A DNA stretch of 64,000 nt. It comes from Streptomyces collinus Tu 365 (GTDB lineage: Bacteria; Actinomycetota; Actinomycetes; Streptomycetales; Streptomycetaceae). A program made the position numbers and the translations under genes. The notes beneath the pieces were generated by a model. It did no database searches. It was not told the origin of the DNA and saw only the letters and a program-made list of their open reading frames with translations. The stretch is from contig NC_021985.1 of NCBI RefSeq assembly GCF_000444875.1, positions 6,716,170 to 6,780,169 on the forward strand, given 5' to 3'. Positions within the stretch are counted from its first letter, which is position 1; each line of letters begins with the position of its first letter. Below are positions 16,294-25,050 of the stretch, one piece after another.

Positions 16294-16594
16294 CGGTCAG
16301 CCCCTCTCCGGTCAGGGCGGCCGGGGCCTGCCCACGACACCGCACCCGGCCCCCGGGCCGGCCGGGAAGCCCGCACCCGGCCCACGCTCATTCTCGGCGT
16401 GCCCGAGCAAGATCGCCCGTCGAACCGCCCGACCGCTCCGCTGGGAAGCGGGCGAACAGGGCGGGAGGCGGTGGCCTCCGGCGGGAGCGGGCGGCTGGAG
16501 GCGAGGGGCGCGGCCAGGATGAGCGGGCGGGCCGGGCGCAAGCCGGCGGCCGGGGCGGGAGCGGGCCGTGGCAGGAGCAGGCGGCCGGGGCGCC

Positions 16595-16990
16595 GCCGCA
16601 CCGCCAAGTGCTCATGCGCCGCCGCACCGCCGCACCGCCGTGCACGGGGCACCATCGCGCGGCCATGCACCGCCGGTCACCGCCGCACCGCCGGGTATCG
16701 AGCACGGCCGCGCCGCCGGGTACCGCCGCACCGCCATGCACGGGGCACCATCGCGGGGCCATGCACCGCCGGGCGCCGCCGCACCGCCGGGCATGGCCGT
16801 GCGCCAGGCATCGCCGCGCCGCGGGTACCGGGCACGGCCCTGCCGCCGGGCGCCGCCGCGGGCGCCCGCCGCACCGCCGGGTACCGGGCATCGCCGCGCC
16901 GCCGGGCACCGCCGCACCGCCGGGCATGGCCGTGCGCCAGGCATCGCCGCACCGCCGTGCACGGGGCGCCGCCGCGCGGCCGCGCTCCGC
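16595..16990. repeat. Complex CCG-rich repeat block
   Basis: The gap 16294-17051 contains no supported gene. Its second half is a mosaic of short modules such as GCCGCACCGCCG, GTGCACGGGGCACCATCGC and GGGCATGGCCGTGCGCCAGG. Two modules recur almost exactly: one at 16641 and 16737, the other at 16781 and 16913 (132 bp apart). Open frames on both strands here are an effect of the repeats. The array ends ~60 bp before the LysR gene start. Confidence 0.8.
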
Positions 16991-17051
16991 CACCGCGCCG
17001 GGCTGTCGTGAGCCCGGGCGGCCGGGTGGGGCGGCGTTCTACAGTCGGGGG

Positions 17052-17918
17052 ATGGAACTGCGGCAGCTCACCTACTTCGTCGCCGTGGCCGAGGAGTTGC
17101 ACTTCGGACGGGCGGCCGGTCGGCTGCACATCGTGCAGTCCGCGGTCAGTCAGCAGATACAGCGTCTGGAACGGGAACTGGGCGCGGAGCTGTTCGACCG
17201 CTCGCCGCGCCGGGTGCGGCTGACGGCCGCCGGGGAGCGGCTGCTGCCCGAGGCGCGGGCGGTGCTGACCGCGGCCGAGCGGGCCCGGGCGGCCGTGGCG
17301 CCGCCCGCCGGGCTGCGCATCGGCACCAGCACCGGGCTCGGCGCCCACCTGGACCGGGTGCTCGCCGCGTTCGCCGCGCGGGAACCGGACGTACCGGTGG
17401 AGCTGTTCTCGCTGCCCGCCGGGGAACGGCTGGCCGGGGTCGCCGCCGGCCGGCTCGACGCCGCGTTCGTGCGGGCGGCCGAACCCCCGCCCGGCGTACG
17501 GGTGCTGCCCCTGTGGCCCGATCCGCTGGTGGCCGCCCTCCCGGCCACGCACCCGCTGGCCGCCCGGCCGGAGGTCGCGCTCGCCGACCTGGCCGGGCTG
17601 CCGCTGGCCCTGACCCCGCGCCGTACCAACCCCGCCCTGGTGGACCTGCTCCTCGGCGCCTGCCGGGCGGCCGGGTTCGAGCCGCGGCCGGGGCCCGTCG
17701 GCGGCTCCCTCCAGGACACCCTCGCCACCATCGGCTCCCGGCCCCTGTGGACGGTGGTGTTCGCCTCCCACGCGCGCGTGCTGCACACGCCCCGGGTGGC
17801 CTACCTGCCCTTCCGCGCGCCCGGCCTCGCGCTGCCCACCGGGCTGGCCGTCCCCGCCGCCGACCCCACGCCGCACCTGGAGAAACTGCTTCTGGCCTGC
17901 GGCGATCACGAAGGCTGA
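17052..17918 (+). CDS. LysR-family transcriptional regulator
   Basis: ATG at 17052 follows GGGGGA. The 288-residue product opens with the LysR winged helix (MELRQLTYFVAVAEELHFG, then SAVSQQIQRLERELGAELFD, residues 1-60), and the remainder is the periplasmic-binding-protein-like effector domain. The Arg-rich loop RSPRRVRLTAAGERLL is typical. Long frames that extend further upstream run through the repeat block and are not real. The next gene on the same strand is a small tautomerase 100 bp away, a possible target. Effector unknown. Confidence 0.92.
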   Translation: MELRQLTYFVAVAEELHFGRAAGRLHIVQSAVSQQIQRLERELGAELFDRSPRRVRLTAAGERLLPEARAVLTAAERARAAVAPPAGLRIGTSTGLGAHLDRVLAAFAAREPDVPVELFSLPAGERLAGVAAGRLDAAFVRAAEPPPGVRVLPLWPDPLVAALPATHPLAARPEVALADLAGLPLALTPRRTNPALVDLLLGACRAAGFEPRPGPVGGSLQDTLATIGSRPLWTVVFASHARVLHTPRVAYLPFRAPGLALPTGLAVPAADPTPHLEKLLLACGDHEG

Positions 17919-18018
17919 TCGTCACGGTCGCGATCTGCTTCTTGGTCGGCGCCCCACCGCGCGGTGGACTGGTGCCACGGGCGATCATCCGCGGTCGCCG
18001 GCCACCAGGGAGTCAGTC

Positions 18019-18201
18019 ATGCCGATCGTCACCGTCCAGCAGGGCCCGCGCGACACCGAGCTCAAGCGCGACCTCGTCAAGCGCGTCACCGACGCCTTCG
18101 TGGACGCCTACGGGGTCCCGGCCGAGAGCGTGCAGGTGTGGATCCACGAGGTGCCGGCCGACAGCTGGGGCGCCGCCGGGAAGCTCACCGCCGACCGGTA
18201 G
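18019..18201 (+). CDS. 4-oxalocrotonate tautomerase family protein
   Basis: This is a 60-residue protein beginning MPIVTVQQGP, in which the catalytic Pro1 is exposed after Met removal. The length and the ending (VWIHEVPADSWGAAGK) match the short 4-oxalocrotonate tautomerase family, which forms oligomers and interconverts enol and keto acids. It lies 100 bp after the LysR gene on the same strand. The physiological substrate cannot be told from sequence. Confidence 0.9.
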   Translation: MPIVTVQQGPRDTELKRDLVKRVTDAFVDAYGVPAESVQVWIHEVPADSWGAAGKLTADR

Positions 18202-18216
18202 CCGGGCAGATGGAAA

Positions 18217-18259
18217 GGGGGGCGCTGCGGGCCGCTCGTGGTGGCTCGCAACGCCCCCC
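18217..18259. terminator. Bidirectional hairpin between tautomerase and protease
   Basis: GGGGGGCG (18217-18224) pairs with CGCCCCCC (18252-18259), and TGCG/CGCA extends the stem after a mismatch. It lies between two convergent genes and would end both transcripts. Confidence 0.65.
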
Positions 18260-18300
18260 CGGCTTCTACCTGAGGGGTGCTCAGGTGCACTGCTCCCGGG

Positions 18301-19089
18301 TCAGGACCCGACCTGCGCGGTCACGAGGTCCGAGAAGGTGGTCAGCCGGGTGTACACACCCGGGTAACCCGCCTCCGCGCACCCCTCCCCCCAGGAAGTG
18401 ATCCCTGCCAGGACGCCCCCGATGAGCAGGGGACCGCCGCTGTCGCCCTGGCAGGTGTCTACGCCGCCGGACGTGTATCCGGCGCAAACCATGTCGGACT
18501 GGACGAAGTCCGAACCGTAGGAGCTCTTGCAGCCGGAGTCGGACACGATCGGGACGGTCGCGGTCCGCAGCTGGTTGGATGAGCTGCCGTTCTCCGAGGT
18601 GGTGCCCCAGCCGAGGATCCGGGCGGTGGTGCCGGACGCGTACAGACCGGTCTGGGACGGGGTGACGTACGGCGCCGGCTTGTACGGCATCGACGTCGCG
18701 AGGGTCAGCACGGCCACGTCGTCGCCGTCGGTGGCGTCGTGGTAGGCCGGGTTCACCCAGATCTTGCCGACCTTGCTCACGGTGCCGTCGGTGCCGTTCA
18801 GGTTGGTCCGCCCGCCGACCACCCGGACACTGCTCGTCGTCTCGCCGACCATGCAGTGCGCGGCCGTCACGACCTTCCGGGGGGCGACCAGGGTGCCGCC
18901 GCAGAACTGGCTCCCCGACGCGTCGGTGATCTGCATCACGAAGGGGTACGCCGCGGTGGTGGTGGTCGTACCGCCCACGATGGGCTGGGGTGCGGCGGTC
19001 GCCGTGGGGGAGGCGGCCAGCGCGGTCGCCGCGGCGGCGGTGGCCACCAGCACCGCGGCGGTAGGTCTTGCACGTCTGAGCCCGAACAT
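18301..19089 (-). CDS. Secreted trypsin-like serine protease (S1)
   Basis: ATG at 19089 is preceded by GAGGAGA, so the longer frame beginning at 19146 is rejected. The 262-residue precursor has a signal peptide (~1-33), a very short propeptide (APQP) and a mature enzyme starting IVGG at residue 37. The catalytic triad is visible as TAAHC (His78), DDVAVL (Asp124) and GDSGGP (Ser217). Asp211, six residues before the serine, is the base of the S1 pocket and predicts cleavage after Arg or Lys. It closely resembles S. griseus trypsin in length and layout. It is extracellular and usually produced late in the life cycle. Confidence 0.95.
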   Translation of the reverse strand: MFGLRRARPTAAVLVATAAAATALAASPTATAAPQPIVGGTTTTTAAYPFVMQITDASGSQFCGGTLVAPRKVVTAAHCMVGETTSSVRVVGGRTNLNGTDGTVSKVGKIWVNPAYHDATDGDDVAVLTLATSMPYKPAPYVTPSQTGLYASGTTARILGWGTTSENGSSSNQLRTATVPIVSDSGCKSSYGSDFVQSDMVCAGYTSGGVDTCQGDSGGPLLIGGVLAGITSWGEGCAEAGYPGVYTRLTTFSDLVTAQVGS

Positions 19090-19295
19090 GAGTCTCCTCA
19101 GTGGCGTTGCCGGTGGGGGGGTCGCACGGGTGTGGGGGTCGGTCACGGAAGGCCGCGGAAGCGGACCCCGTATGCCCGGGCGAGCGGCACACCCCTTACG
19201 CTAGGACCCGTGACCTCCGTCCCCCAATGAGGGAAACCCCCTGGGGGGTGGGGGAGGGAAAACCCTCGGTCCGGCTCAGTTAACCTGGCGCGTCG

Positions 19296-22142
19296 TCACT
19301 TCGCGCGCCGCGCCGCCGCCAAACGGACGATGTCCACGCGCGAGCGGATGCCGAGCTTGCGGTAGACGCGGGTCAGGGTCGCCTCGACCGTCTTCACACT
19401 GACGAACAGCCGCCCGGCTATCTCCCGGTTGGTGGCGCCCTCCATCACCAGCGCGGCCACCTGACGCTCCATCGACGCCAGGCCCGCCAGCGCGTCCCGC
19501 GCGTCCGGGGTCTCCGGCACCGCCGGGGACGGCTCCGGCTGCTGCCCGGTGAGGGCCTCCTCCACCTGGCGCAGCCACGGCAGCGCCCGGCAGCGCCGGA
19601 ACTGCCGCGTGGCCTCGTCGTACGCCGCCGTCCTGCGGGGGCCGTTCTCGGTGTGCCGGGTGCGCAGCTGGGCCAGCGCGAACGCGGCCCTCGCCTCCTC
19701 CAGGCCGTACCCGAGCTTGGCGAGGCGGTCCTGAGCGGACGTCAGCTGCGCCACGGCGCCGTCCTGGTCGCCGAGCGCCGCGCGGACCAGTGCCTGCGCC
19801 CGGTCCAGGACGGCGAGCACGCTCTCCCGGCCGAGCCGCAGGGCGTGCTCGCGGCTGGCGTCGATGACGTCCTGCGCCTCGGCCGGCTCACCGATGCGGA
19901 CCAGCGCCTCGGCGAGGTCGCCGTGCCAGCGGCCGCGCGCCGGGTCGGTGATGCCGAGCCCCAGCTCCAGACGGCGTACCCGGCGCAGCGACCGGACCGT
20001 GCCCGCCGGGTCCCCGGCCACCAGCTGGGCGTACCCGAGGGCGCCCAGGGCCCGGGACAGGTACATCTGGTCGCCGTCCTCCTCGGCGTGCTCCACCGCC
20101 TCCCGGGCGAGGGCCAGCGCGCGGTCCACGTCCCCGCCGGACGCCTCGGCGAGCGAGGTGAGCATCGCCGAGGCGGTCTCGCCGATGCCCGAGTCCCGGG
20201 CCAGGCGCAGGCTTTCGCGGGCCAGTTCCAGGGCCCGGCCGCAGTGCCCGGCCCGCAGCTCGGTCTCGGCCAGGCCGCGCAGGAAGTGCACCTCGCTCTC
20301 CACCGAGCCGCGCCGGCGCACCTCGCGCAGCAGCGCGGTGACCGTCGCCCGGGCCTCCACCAGCTGGTCGCCCATGACCAGCCAGCGGAACCGGGCGCTG
20401 CCCGCGCCGTTGTGGTGCCAGGCCACCCGCGGGTCCTGGGGCTCCTTCAGGGCGCGCTTGATGGTCCGGGGGGCCTCCGGATGGCCCATCAGCGTCTCGG
20501 TCTGCGCCTGGAAGGCGAGGGCGAGCAGTTCGGTGCGCCGGTCGCCGCCGCGCTCGGCCAGCTCGGCGGCGTGCGCGGCCTCCTCCCGGGCCTCGGTGAA
20601 GTCGCCCTCCACGATCAGCCCCCGCCAGGCGAGCTGGTAGTGGACGAGGGCCAGCAGCCGCAGGTCGTCCCCGGCGTCGGCCAGGGCCTGCGGGAAGACG
20701 GCGTCCACCTCGGCCATGGTGTGCCCGGCGGTGTCGATGACGATGATCCAGGCCCGTACCCGGTCCGCGGGCACGGTCGCCCGGGTCAGCACCTCGCGGG
20801 CGATGTCCCGGGCCAGGTCGACCTCGCCCGCGGTGATCGCGTCCTCGGCCGCCTGCAGCCGCCGTTCGTCGGGGCCGGGCACGCTGTCGGCGGGGGTGTG
20901 CCGGGCGGCGAGCAGCCCGAGCTGGGCGGCGACCGAGGGGGCGCCCCGGTCCCGGGCCAGGGCCGCGGCCTCGGCGAGCCGGGCGGCCACCTCGGGGTCG
21001 GTGCCGGTGGTGGCGAGGGCCAGGTGCCGGGCCCGTTCGATCGGGTCGGAGGCGGCGGTCGACAGCGCCGCGTGCGCGGCCCGCCGCTCCTGGGCGGGCG
21101 CCTCGGCGTACAGCGCGGCGGAGATGAGCGGATGCGCGAACCGCACCGCCGACGGTGCCTCCTGCTCGGTGGCCAGCAGGCCGAGTTCGGCGGCCTGGGC
21201 GCACTCGGCCTCGGCGTTGTCCCGGCCGGCCGCGTGCAGCAGGGTCAGGGTGGGGCGGGCGCCGGCGCTGGCCACCAGCAGCGTGCGGCGGGCCTCGACC
21301 GACAGCATGTCCAGGCGGCTGAGGACCAGGGCGCGCAGCGAGGTCGGCACCGGCAGCGGCTCGCCCGGCCGGGGCCGGGCGGTGCTCTCGGCGAGGGCGC
21401 GGCCCAGCTCCAGGGCGAACAGCGGGTTGCCGCCGCTGGTGCGGTGGATCTCGCGGACCGTGGAGCGGGGCAGGCCGCCGTGGCCCCGGTGGTCGAGCAG
21501 CTGGGCGACCTGGGCGCGGTTGAGCGGGCCGAGCCGGACGGCGACCGTGTCCGGCGGGCAGGAGCGCAGGTGGCGGGCGTACTCCTGGCTCTCCTGGCCC
21601 TCCGTGCGCACCGCGCACAGCAGCTGCACCGGGGTGCCCTCGAGACGGCGGGCGGCGAAGCCGAGCAGTTCGGCGCTGGCCGGATCCAGCCACTGCAGGT
21701 CGTCCGCCACGACCAGGACCGGGCCCCGGGTGGCGAGCGCGCGCAGGGCGGAGAGCACCGCCAGGCGCAGCGCGAGGCCGTCGCGCAGCAGGCTGGACTC
21801 GCCGCGTCCGGTCAGCGCCGACTCCAGAGCGGTGCGCTGGGCGGCGGGCAGCCGCGGGGCGATGTCGTCGAGGACCAGGCCGAGCAGGTCGGCGAGGGCC
21901 AGGAACGGCAGGTGCGATTCGGACTCCGTCGCCGAGCAGCGCAGGACGGTGTGCGCGGTGGCCCCGTATTCGTCGGCCAATGCCCGCAGGACGGTCGATT
22001 TCCCAATTCCGGCGGCGCCGTGCAGCAGCACGCTGCCGCCCGAGGCGAGCTGGTCGCGCGCGGTGGTGAACAGGTCCTCGCGGCCGATGAGCAGGTCGGG
22101 GCGGCATCGGGCAGGCTCCTGGAAGTCCCGTCGCACGGTCAC
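19296..22142 (-). CDS. Large ATP-binding LuxR-family (LAL) transcriptional regulator
   Basis: The 948-residue product has a P-loop HGAAGIGKST (~41-50), a Walker-B region GPVLVVADDLQWLD, a long helical-repeat middle (TPR-like, Ala/Leu/Glu rich) and a C-terminal LuxR helix-turn-helix (LASMERQVAALVMEGATNRE, then VSVKTVEATLTRVYRKLGI). This is the STAND/LAL architecture, in which ligand and ATP control assembly on DNA. GTG at 22142 is preferred over the ATG at 22172 because AGGAGGGG lies 6 bp before it. The neighbouring trypsin gene on the same strand (206 bp downstream) is a plausible but unproven target. Confidence 0.92.
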   Translation of the reverse strand: MTVRRDFQEPARCRPDLLIGREDLFTTARDQLASGGSVLLHGAAGIGKSTVLRALADEYGATAHTVLRCSATESESHLPFLALADLLGLVLDDIAPRLPAAQRTALESALTGRGESSLLRDGLALRLAVLSALRALATRGPVLVVADDLQWLDPASAELLGFAARRLEGTPVQLLCAVRTEGQESQEYARHLRSCPPDTVAVRLGPLNRAQVAQLLDHRGHGGLPRSTVREIHRTSGGNPLFALELGRALAESTARPRPGEPLPVPTSLRALVLSRLDMLSVEARRTLLVASAGARPTLTLLHAAGRDNAEAECAQAAELGLLATEQEAPSAVRFAHPLISAALYAEAPAQERRAAHAALSTAASDPIERARHLALATTGTDPEVAARLAEAAALARDRGAPSVAAQLGLLAARHTPADSVPGPDERRLQAAEDAITAGEVDLARDIAREVLTRATVPADRVRAWIIVIDTAGHTMAEVDAVFPQALADAGDDLRLLALVHYQLAWRGLIVEGDFTEAREEAAHAAELAERGGDRRTELLALAFQAQTETLMGHPEAPRTIKRALKEPQDPRVAWHHNGAGSARFRWLVMGDQLVEARATVTALLREVRRRGSVESEVHFLRGLAETELRAGHCGRALELARESLRLARDSGIGETASAMLTSLAEASGGDVDRALALAREAVEHAEEDGDQMYLSRALGALGYAQLVAGDPAGTVRSLRRVRRLELGLGITDPARGRWHGDLAEALVRIGEPAEAQDVIDASREHALRLGRESVLAVLDRAQALVRAALGDQDGAVAQLTSAQDRLAKLGYGLEEARAAFALAQLRTRHTENGPRRTAAYDEATRQFRRCRALPWLRQVEEALTGQQPEPSPAVPETPDARDALAGLASMERQVAALVMEGATNREIAGRLFVSVKTVEATLTRVYRKLGIRSRVDIVRLAAARRAK

Positions 22143-22316
22143 CGCTCCCCTCCTGTGTCGCGTACTGGCCAAATTCTAGGCAACGATCCGTGAAATCCGG
22201 ATGGAGGCCGTGGTGAGGGAAATAACAAACGGTCACGCATGGGAAAATTCAGAGCACCGTTGCATGAATGGGCAGGTGCCCCCACGGTCGCGGCGGACGG
22301 CCCGGCGGCCGCCCGC

Positions 22317-23159
22317 CTAGGGCAGCAGTCCGGCCCGGCGTGCCGCGGTCACCGCCTCCCCCCGGGTGTGGGCGCCCAGCCTCCGCATCGCCGAGCGCAG
22401 ATATCCCTTCACCGTCTCCGGGCGCAGGCCCAGCCGCTCGCCCACGGCCGCGTTGGTGGCGCCCGCCGCCACCCAGGACAGCACGTCCAGCTCACGCGGC
22501 GCCAGGCTCGTGCCGGCGGCGGGGCGCGTCGCGGTCAGCAGGCCGCAGGCGGCGAGCAGTTCGGCCCGCAGCGCCGGATCGGCGATCCGCGGCGCCAGCG
22601 CGCGCAGCGCCGCGTGCGCCTCGCGCACCTGCTCCCAGCCGCCCGCGCCGTCCCCCCGCCTCGAGCCCGCGGCCGGCTCCGGGCCGGCCGCGGCCAGCAG
22701 CCCCCGCACCTCGTCCCGGACCACCAGCGCCTGCTCCACGTCCCGCGCCGCCGCCACCGCCGCGTCCAGCGTGCGGTCGCCCAGCGGCTGGGCCGAGCGC
22801 AGGGCGCCGTACAGCACCCCGCGCACCCGCCGCCGCACCACGACCGGCACCGCGAGCACGGAGCGGATGCCCTCGGCGGCCACCGGCACGTCGTACTCGT
22901 GGCTGATGTGCCGGGAGCTGGGGTAGTCCATGACCGCGCACGGCCGGCCCAGCGCCACCGCCTTGCCGCCCAGCCCGTTGCCCGAGGTCACCGCGAGCGA
23001 GCTGAGGGCCGCCGTCGCGGTGCCGCTCAGCTCGCTGATGCGGATCTGCGGCCTGCCGGACTCGACCAGGCCCCCGAAGGCGACGGGGAGTCCGGTGCCG
23101 CGCCGCAGCCGGGCCAGCGCACCACGAATCTCCACCGCCGCCACGGCCTCTGCTGCCAC
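22317..23159 (-). CDS. GAF-like sensor/LuxR-type regulator
   Basis: GTG at 23159 with AAGGAG 8 bp upstream gives 280 residues. The N-terminal half has a GAF-like pattern (GLVESGRPQIRISEL, GLGGKAVALGRPCAVMDYP, IRSVLAVPVVVRRRVRGVLYG); the C-terminus is a LuxR helix-turn-helix (APRELDVLSWVAAGATNAAV, then RPETVKGYLRSAMRRLGAHT). The gene diverges from two acyl-CoA synthetase genes with ~217 bp between starts, the usual position of a regulator controlled by the metabolites of its neighbours. A short-chain acid or its CoA ester would be a natural ligand, but this is inference. Confidence 0.88.
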   Translation of the reverse strand: MAAEAVAAVEIRGALARLRRGTGLPVAFGGLVESGRPQIRISELSGTATAALSSLAVTSGNGLGGKAVALGRPCAVMDYPSSRHISHEYDVPVAAEGIRSVLAVPVVVRRRVRGVLYGALRSAQPLGDRTLDAAVAAARDVEQALVVRDEVRGLLAAAGPEPAAGSRRGDGAGGWEQVREAHAALRALAPRIADPALRAELLAACGLLTATRPAAGTSLAPRELDVLSWVAAGATNAAVGERLGLRPETVKGYLRSAMRRLGAHTRGEAVTAARRAGLLP

Positions 23160-23376
23160 TTCATCGCTCCTTCGGCGCGGCTCCCGTGCTGCCCACACCC
23201 CCGTTTCGCGTGGCTCACACCCCCGTTCGGGGGTAGTGAGACCTGCATCACGGATTAGACGATGCCATGGAGCCGCCCGGCAATGGTCGGGAACACCGGG
23301 AGTGAGCCCGCGGAAGCACACCGGCACCGTCCGGGACCCCGCCGGGGGCGAGCGACCAGACAGGCCTGGAGGAGAG

Positions 23377-25050
23377 ATGACGACGGCGACCGAGCTGTTC
23401 CGCAGCGCTCGGGACTTCCTGCTGGAGCACCGCGAGGACTACGCGCGGGCCTACGAGGGCTTCCGCTGGCCGCGGCCCGAGCACTTCAACTGGGCGCTGG
23501 ACTGGTTCGACGTGATCGCCGCCGGCAACGACCGGACCGCGCTGCACATCGTCGAGGAGGACGGCACCGAGACCCGCCTCTCCTTCGCCGAGCTGGCCGA
23601 GCGCTCCAACCGGGTCGCGAACCACCTGCGCGCGCGGGGCGTCGGCGCCGAGGACCGCGTCCTGGTCATGCTCGGCAACCAGGCCGAGCTGTGGGAGACC
23701 GCGCTGGCCGCGATGAAGCTGCGCGCGGTCGTCATCCCGGCCACCCCGCTGCTCGGCCCCGCCGACCTGCGGGACCGGGTGGAGCGGGGCCGGGTCAGGC
23801 ACGTGCTGGTGCGGGCCGAGGACACCGCGAAGTTCGCCGACGTGCCCGGCGCCTACACCCGGTTCTCGGTCGGCGGGCTGCCCGAGGAGGGCTGGGAGCC
23901 CTACGAGGACGCCTACACCGCCTCCGCCGAGTTCGTGCCCGACGGCCCCACCCTGGCCGACGACCCGCTCATGCTGTACTTCACCTCCGGCACGACCGCC
24001 CGGCCCAAGCTGGTCGAGCAGACCCACACCTCGTACCCCATCGGGCACCTGGCCACCATGTTCTGGGTCGGCCTGAAACCCGGCGACGTGCACCTGAACA
24101 TCTCCTCGCCCGGCTGGGCCAAGCACGCCTGGTCCAACCTGTTCGCGCCGTGGAACGCCGAGGCGACGGTCTTCATCCACAACTACACGCGCTTCGACGC
24201 GGCCCGGCTGATGTCCGAGATGGACCGGGCCGGGGTCACCACCTTCTGCGCGCCGCCCACGGTGTGGCGCATGCTCATCCAGGCGGACCTCGGGCAGCTG
24301 CGCGGCCGGCCCCGCGAGGTCGTGGCCGCGGGCGAACCGCTCAACCCCGAGGTCATCGAACAGGTGCGGCGCGCCTGGGGCGTCACCATCCGGGACGGCT
24401 TCGGGCAGACCGAGACCGCCGTCCAGGTCTCCAACAGCCCGGGACAGCGGCTGAAGACCGGCTCCATGGGCCGGCCGAGCCCCGGCTACCGCGTCGAGCT
24501 CCTCGACCCGGTCTCCGGCGCGCCCGGCGCCACCGAGGGGGAGATCGCCCTCGACCTGTCCGAGCGCCCGGTGGGCCTGATGGCCGGCTACCACGGCGAC
24601 CCGGACCGGACGGCCGAGGCGATGGCCGGCGGCTACTACCGCACCGGTGACATCGCCGCCCGGGACGAGGACGGCTACCTGACCTACGTCGGGCGCGCCG
24701 ACGACGTCTTCAAGGCGTCCGACTACAAGATCAGCCCGTTCGAGCTGGAGAGCGTGCTGCTGGAGCACCCGGCCGTCGCCGAGGCGGCCGTCGTGCCCGC
24801 GCCCGACGAACTGCGGCTCGCCGTGCCCAAGGCGTACGTCGTCCTCGCCGAGGGCTGGGAGCCCGGGCCCGACACCGCCAAGGTCGTCTTCGAGCACTCC
24901 CGCGAGGTGCTGGCGCCCTACAAGCGCATCCGCCGCCTGGAGTTCGGCGCGCTGCCCAAGACCGTCTCCGGCAAGATCCGCCGCATCGAACTGCGCGAGG
25001 CCACGGCCGCCGGCTCGGCCCACGAGTACCGCGAGGAGGACTTCCGGTGA
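23377..25050 (+). CDS. Short/medium-chain acyl-CoA synthetase (AMP-forming)
   Basis: ATG at 23377 follows GGAGGAGAG. The 557-residue product carries the adenylate-forming motifs LMLYFTSGTTARPKLVEQ (A3), FGQTETAV (A5), YYRTGDIAARDEDGY (A7), GRADDVFKASDYKISPFELE (A8) and PKTVSGKIRRIE with the catalytic lysine (A10). The N-terminal part (FNWALDWFD) is typical of the acetyl/medium-chain acyl-CoA synthetase branch. It activates a carboxylic acid through an acyl-AMP intermediate to the CoA thioester. Its stop overlaps the start of a second acyl-CoA synthetase (GTGA), so both are made together, downstream of a divergent GAF-LuxR regulator. Confidence 0.93.
   Translation: MTTATELFRSARDFLLEHREDYARAYEGFRWPRPEHFNWALDWFDVIAAGNDRTALHIVEEDGTETRLSFAELAERSNRVANHLRARGVGAEDRVLVMLGNQAELWETALAAMKLRAVVIPATPLLGPADLRDRVERGRVRHVLVRAEDTAKFADVPGAYTRFSVGGLPEEGWEPYEDAYTASAEFVPDGPTLADDPLMLYFTSGTTARPKLVEQTHTSYPIGHLATMFWVGLKPGDVHLNISSPGWAKHAWSNLFAPWNAEATVFIHNYTRFDAARLMSEMDRAGVTTFCAPPTVWRMLIQADLGQLRGRPREVVAAGEPLNPEVIEQVRRAWGVTIRDGFGQTETAVQVSNSPGQRLKTGSMGRPSPGYRVELLDPVSGAPGATEGEIALDLSERPVGLMAGYHGDPDRTAEAMAGGYYRTGDIAARDEDGYLTYVGRADDVFKASDYKISPFELESVLLEHPAVAEAAVVPAPDELRLAVPKAYVVLAEGWEPGPDTAKVVFEHSREVLAPYKRIRRLEFGALPKTVSGKIRRIELREATAAGSAHEYREEDFR

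Noticed and set aside
16595..17040. Candidate genes in the CCG repeat block
   Set aside because: Frames on both strands arise from the repeats and have no domain or ribosome site.
19653..22193. An 846-codon frame opposite the LAL regulator
   Set aside because: Low-complexity Gly/Gln/Arg shadow; the minus-strand frame has Walker and HTH motifs.
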